A DNA stretch of 45,477 nucleotides, taken from positions 1 to 45,477 of the forward strand of contig CAJUND010000026.1 in the NCBI GenBank assembly GCA_910587655.1, read 5' to 3'. The stretch comes from an uncultured Agathobacter sp. GTDB lineage: Bacteria; Bacillota; Clostridia; Lachnospirales; Lachnospiraceae. The notes under the pieces are model-generated. The model was not told the DNA's origin. It saw nothing but the letters and a program-made list of their open reading frames with translations, and made no database searches. Shown here piece by piece: positions 43,346 through 45,477 of this stretch; position 1 is the first letter of the stretch; each line of letters opens with the position of its first letter. The position numbers and the translations under genes were made by a program.

Positions 43346-43491
43346 GGTGTTGATTCGTATATCAATGCTTGCAGTAAATGCAATCCCTATTGTCTTTTGG
43401 GGCTGCATTTTCCAGACATACACAACTACTAAAAACACTTTTAAAAGTTCAATAATATAACGTATCCCGTTTTCAAAAGCCAGTTCCATAT
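43345..43491 (-). pseudogene. Head of a membrane kinase gene, frameshifted
   Basis: ATG at 43491 has AAAGGAG seven bases upstream and begins MELAFENGIRYIIELLK. A run of six A then shifts the frame and two stops follow; two fewer A would restore a hydrophobic helix (VFLVVVYVW). Position right after a LytTR regulator remnant and this N-terminus suggest a GHKL sensor kinase. Everything beyond the first 50 codons is missing. Confidence 0.55.
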
Positions 43492-43519
43492 CTGCTCCTT
43501 TTTATATAATTACCACATG

Positions 43520-44067
43520 TCACTTTATATAATCAAAAAACTTCTGCCTAACAAGACTGTGCCTTCTTCTTGACAATGGAATCCAGAAATTGTTTTCTTT
43601 TAAAATAATTTCATGTGTATCTATCTTTGTGATATGTCTTAATGAAACAATAAATGATTTATGGGTCTGGCAGAAGTCATCTCCCGGCAATTTTCCAGCC
43701 AGTGTTTTAAAGGATATGGTGTTTCAACACTCTGATTTATTAAATAAAGAACAAGTTTCGTAAGATAACGGAATGCCTTTACCTTGAATGCATCAACCAT
43801 ATACTCCGTAAAATTTGTCAGGAAAATAATATATCCCATATATTTTTACTGACAGAAAATGCGGGCTGTTTCCATTCCGTTTTGTTCCGGCATTTCAATG
43901 TCCAGAAACACCATATCATAATACGCAGAAGTTTCTAACAGTTCCTTCCCTGAAAAAAATATATCTGTTTCATATTCCGGACGGATTTCCAAAATCTTTT
44001 TCTTTATCTCTTTACAAAAAATCGGTTCATCATCACATATTGCAATATGTAATCTCAATATAATCAC
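43520..44067 (-). pseudogene. Broken LytTR response regulator
   Basis: From GTG at 44067 (or TTG at 44058) the minus strand encodes a receiver domain: HIAICDDEP, FLDIEMPEQNGMETARIF, then an in-frame TAA at 43846-43848, then the same frame continues IIFLTNFTEYMVDAF and FRYLTK. After that a deletion removes the domain junction, and a different frame gives the LytTR tail (HKSFIVSLRHITKID ... IPLSRRRHS) to the stop at 43520-43522. The paralogue at 39642-40352 is intact. Confidence 0.85.
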
Positions 44068-44454
44068 CCTGCTATATTATATCATGAATAATAGATTTGA
44101 ACAATACTGTTTATTTTATGTATTCTACTGTTTATACACTATTTAAATAGCAAATGTTACAGTAAAAAACGTCTGACGCTTTTAATTTGTAACAGTTCAG
44201 CCTTCCGTCGAACTGTTACTTTAATTTTTCTGTTCTTCCGGCTTCCAGCTTGACATAAAACGTCTCATGCGTTATATCTTTATCCGGTAATGACAAAAAA
44301 TGACAGTTTGCGTCAGATTTTCTCTGAACATCTGGTATGCATCCTGTCCACATCTTTGGTGCATGAACACAGTCCTTTAACCCAACAACACTTTTATGCC
44401 GGAACCCCCGACAAATTCTGAACGGACTGGTGTTCAGGAAGGAGAATGATAACT
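44068..44454. other. Intergenic region before recombinase
   Basis: No gene is seen. GTAACAGTTC (44189-44198) and GAACTGTTAC (44210-44219) form a perfect 10-bp stem followed by T-rich sequence, a terminator on the plus strand with no intact plus-strand gene in front. CTGAAC (44418-44423) and GTTCAG (44432-44437) make a small hairpin next to the recombinase ribosome site, which could limit its translation. Confidence 0.6.
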
Positions 44455-45375
44455 ATGAAAGATTTACAGACTGCCATACAGAACTACCTGGACTACTGCC
44501 GCTGCCAGAAACGGCTGGATGCCAAAACATTAAAAGCATACCGCATCGACCTGACGCAGTTTTGCATACAGATATCGGTTTCCGACATTTCGGAAATCAG
44601 TCCGGAAATACTGGAAGTTTTCATCGCCGGACTTCATGAAAATTTCAAACCTAAAACAGTAAAAAGAAAAATTGCCTCTGTAAAAGCATTTTTTCATTAT
44701 CTGGAATACAGGGATATGATAAGCCAGAATCCTTTCCACAGGCTTGAAATCAAATTCCGTGAACCCGTGATTCTCCCTAAAACCATCCCCCTGCCTACCA
44801 TGGAAACTTTTTTAGCTGTCATACACCGCCAGCGGCTTGAGGCAAAAACTCCCTACCAGCGCAGAAATGCCTTAAGGGACGCGGCTGTCATAGAACTGCT
44901 TTTTTCCACGGGCATGCGGATTTCGGAGCTGTGCAATTTAAAGCCCGATGATGTAAACCTCGATGACAGAAGTGTCCTGATTTATGGGAAAGGACGCAAA
45001 GAACGGAAAATCCAGATTGGAAACCAGGAAGTGGTGGAAATCCTGGAGGAATACCGGGAAAATTTTTCTGCGGAAATCAAAGCCTGCGGGCACTTTTTTG
45101 CCAGCCAGGACAAAAGGGCACTCTCCGACCAGTCCATTCGCCGGATGATCTGCAAATATACTTCCCTTGCTTCCATCAGTCTGCACATTACCCCGCATAT
45201 GTTCCGCCATACGTTTGCGACCAGTCTGCTGGAGGCGGATGTGGATATCCGATATATTCAGGAGATGCTGGGGCATAGTTCGATTAATGTTACGGAGATT
45301 TATACGCATGTGGCGATGGCGAAGCAGAGGGATATATTGGTGAATAAGCATCCGAGGAATTTTTTTGTGGTGTGA
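44455..45375 (+). CDS. Tyrosine recombinase / integrase (XerC/D-like)
   Basis: The 306-residue recombinase has an N-terminal SAM-like core-binding domain (1-100) and a catalytic domain with all six expected residues: Arg 155 (TGMRISEL), Lys 179 (GKGRKER), His 248 and Arg 251 (HMFRHTFAT), His 274 (MLGHSS) and the nucleophile Tyr 283 (EIYTHV). The ATG at 44455 is chosen because AAGGAG lies ten bases before it; an ATG at 44446 is too close. The size suits Xer-like enzymes or small integrases that invert or move nearby DNA. Its last 45 codons and the following sequence are much richer in G than the rest of the gene. Confidence 0.9.
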   Translation: MKDLQTAIQNYLDYCRCQKRLDAKTLKAYRIDLTQFCIQISVSDISEISPEILEVFIAGLHENFKPKTVKRKIASVKAFFHYLEYRDMISQNPFHRLEIKFREPVILPKTIPLPTMETFLAVIHRQRLEAKTPYQRRNALRDAAVIELLFSTGMRISELCNLKPDDVNLDDRSVLIYGKGRKERKIQIGNQEVVEILEEYRENFSAEIKACGHFFASQDKRALSDQSIRRMICKYTSLASISLHITPHMFRHTFATSLLEADVDIRYIQEMLGHSSINVTEIYTHVAMAKQRDILVNKHPRNFFVV

Positions 45376-45420
45376 GGAGGAGAAGGGGTGGACAAATTAT
45401 AGAGAAGGAAGGAAGAAGGT

Positions 45421-45477
45421 GGTATGGATAATTAATAGTTATCCGTTGGATTTGGCGGATAGAGCGGTATGGATAAT
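45421..45477. repeat. Direct and inverted repeats after recombinase
   Basis: GGTATGGATAAT occurs at 45421-45432 and again at 45466-45477, 45 bases apart. Between them GGATAA and TTATCC (45426-45444) form an inverted repeat, and ATCCG/CGGAT a second one (about 45441-45460). The array touches the window edge and may continue. It could be a recombinase site, which is inference. Confidence 0.5.

Overview
The window reads as chromosomal DNA of an anaerobic Clostridia member, most likely a Lachnospiraceae gut bacterium. The grounds are strong AGGAGG-type ribosome sites, many short-overlap operons, LacI, ABC and GHKL/LytTR families typical of that group, a clostridial-type cobalamin riboswitch, and small proteins (CD3324-like, DUF6512, DUF3737, DUF5984) mainly met in those genomes. 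This placement is inference from gene content; no rRNA or tRNA is present.

Layout. 1-993: a decayed Fic gene. 1119-8999: a fructan/sucrose locus on the minus strand (binding lipoprotein, two permeases, MsmK-type ATPase, cytosolic GH32 fructosidase, fructokinase), divergent from its LacI regulator across a promoter region full of AACCGGTT palindromes. 9077-12706: a DUF6512 membrane protein, a soluble chemoreceptor with a zinc-binding CZB domain, a DUF2461 protein and a sigma-70-like factor. 12879-15480: a membrane-anchored MerR regulator, a small PLDc_N-like protein and an ABC ATPase/permease pair. 15584-16137: a RelB/YafQ toxin-antitoxin pair. 16188-19025: SLC13-type transporter, cytidylate-kinase-like protein and DUF3737. 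19115-24606: a five-gene Opp/Nik-type ABC importer behind a cobalamin riboswitch with attenuator hairpins and a near-perfect promoter. 24608-27869: an operon of Y-family polymerase, YolD-like protein and a protease-less Lon-like AAA+ ATPase. 27986-30781: a TrpXYZ-type ABC importer. 30936-36122: response regulator, histidine kinase, ABC ATPase and large FtsX-type permease. 36588-40352: an AgrA/AgrC-like two-component pair followed by three proteins of unknown function. 40585-43029: AbrB-like protein with an acyltransferase, a 12-codon mini-ORF, a CD3324-like protein and an acetyltransferase. 43020-44067: a gene graveyard with fragments of a fructokinase, a second acetyltransferase, a kinase and a LytTR regulator. 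44455-45375: an intact tyrosine recombinase whose 3' end and flank switch abruptly to G-rich composition.

How it works together. The fructan locus is a complete import-hydrolyse-phosphorylate module controlled by its own repressor. The B12-controlled transporter probably imports cobalt, nickel or a corrinoid-related substrate. The 30936-36122 module looks like a peptide- or antibiotic-responsive export/defence unit. The most unusual items are the polymerase/YolD/Lon-like operon with an altered Walker B motif, the membrane-tethered MerR with its own 19-bp-spacer promoter, the clustered pseudogenes, and the composition break in the recombinase.
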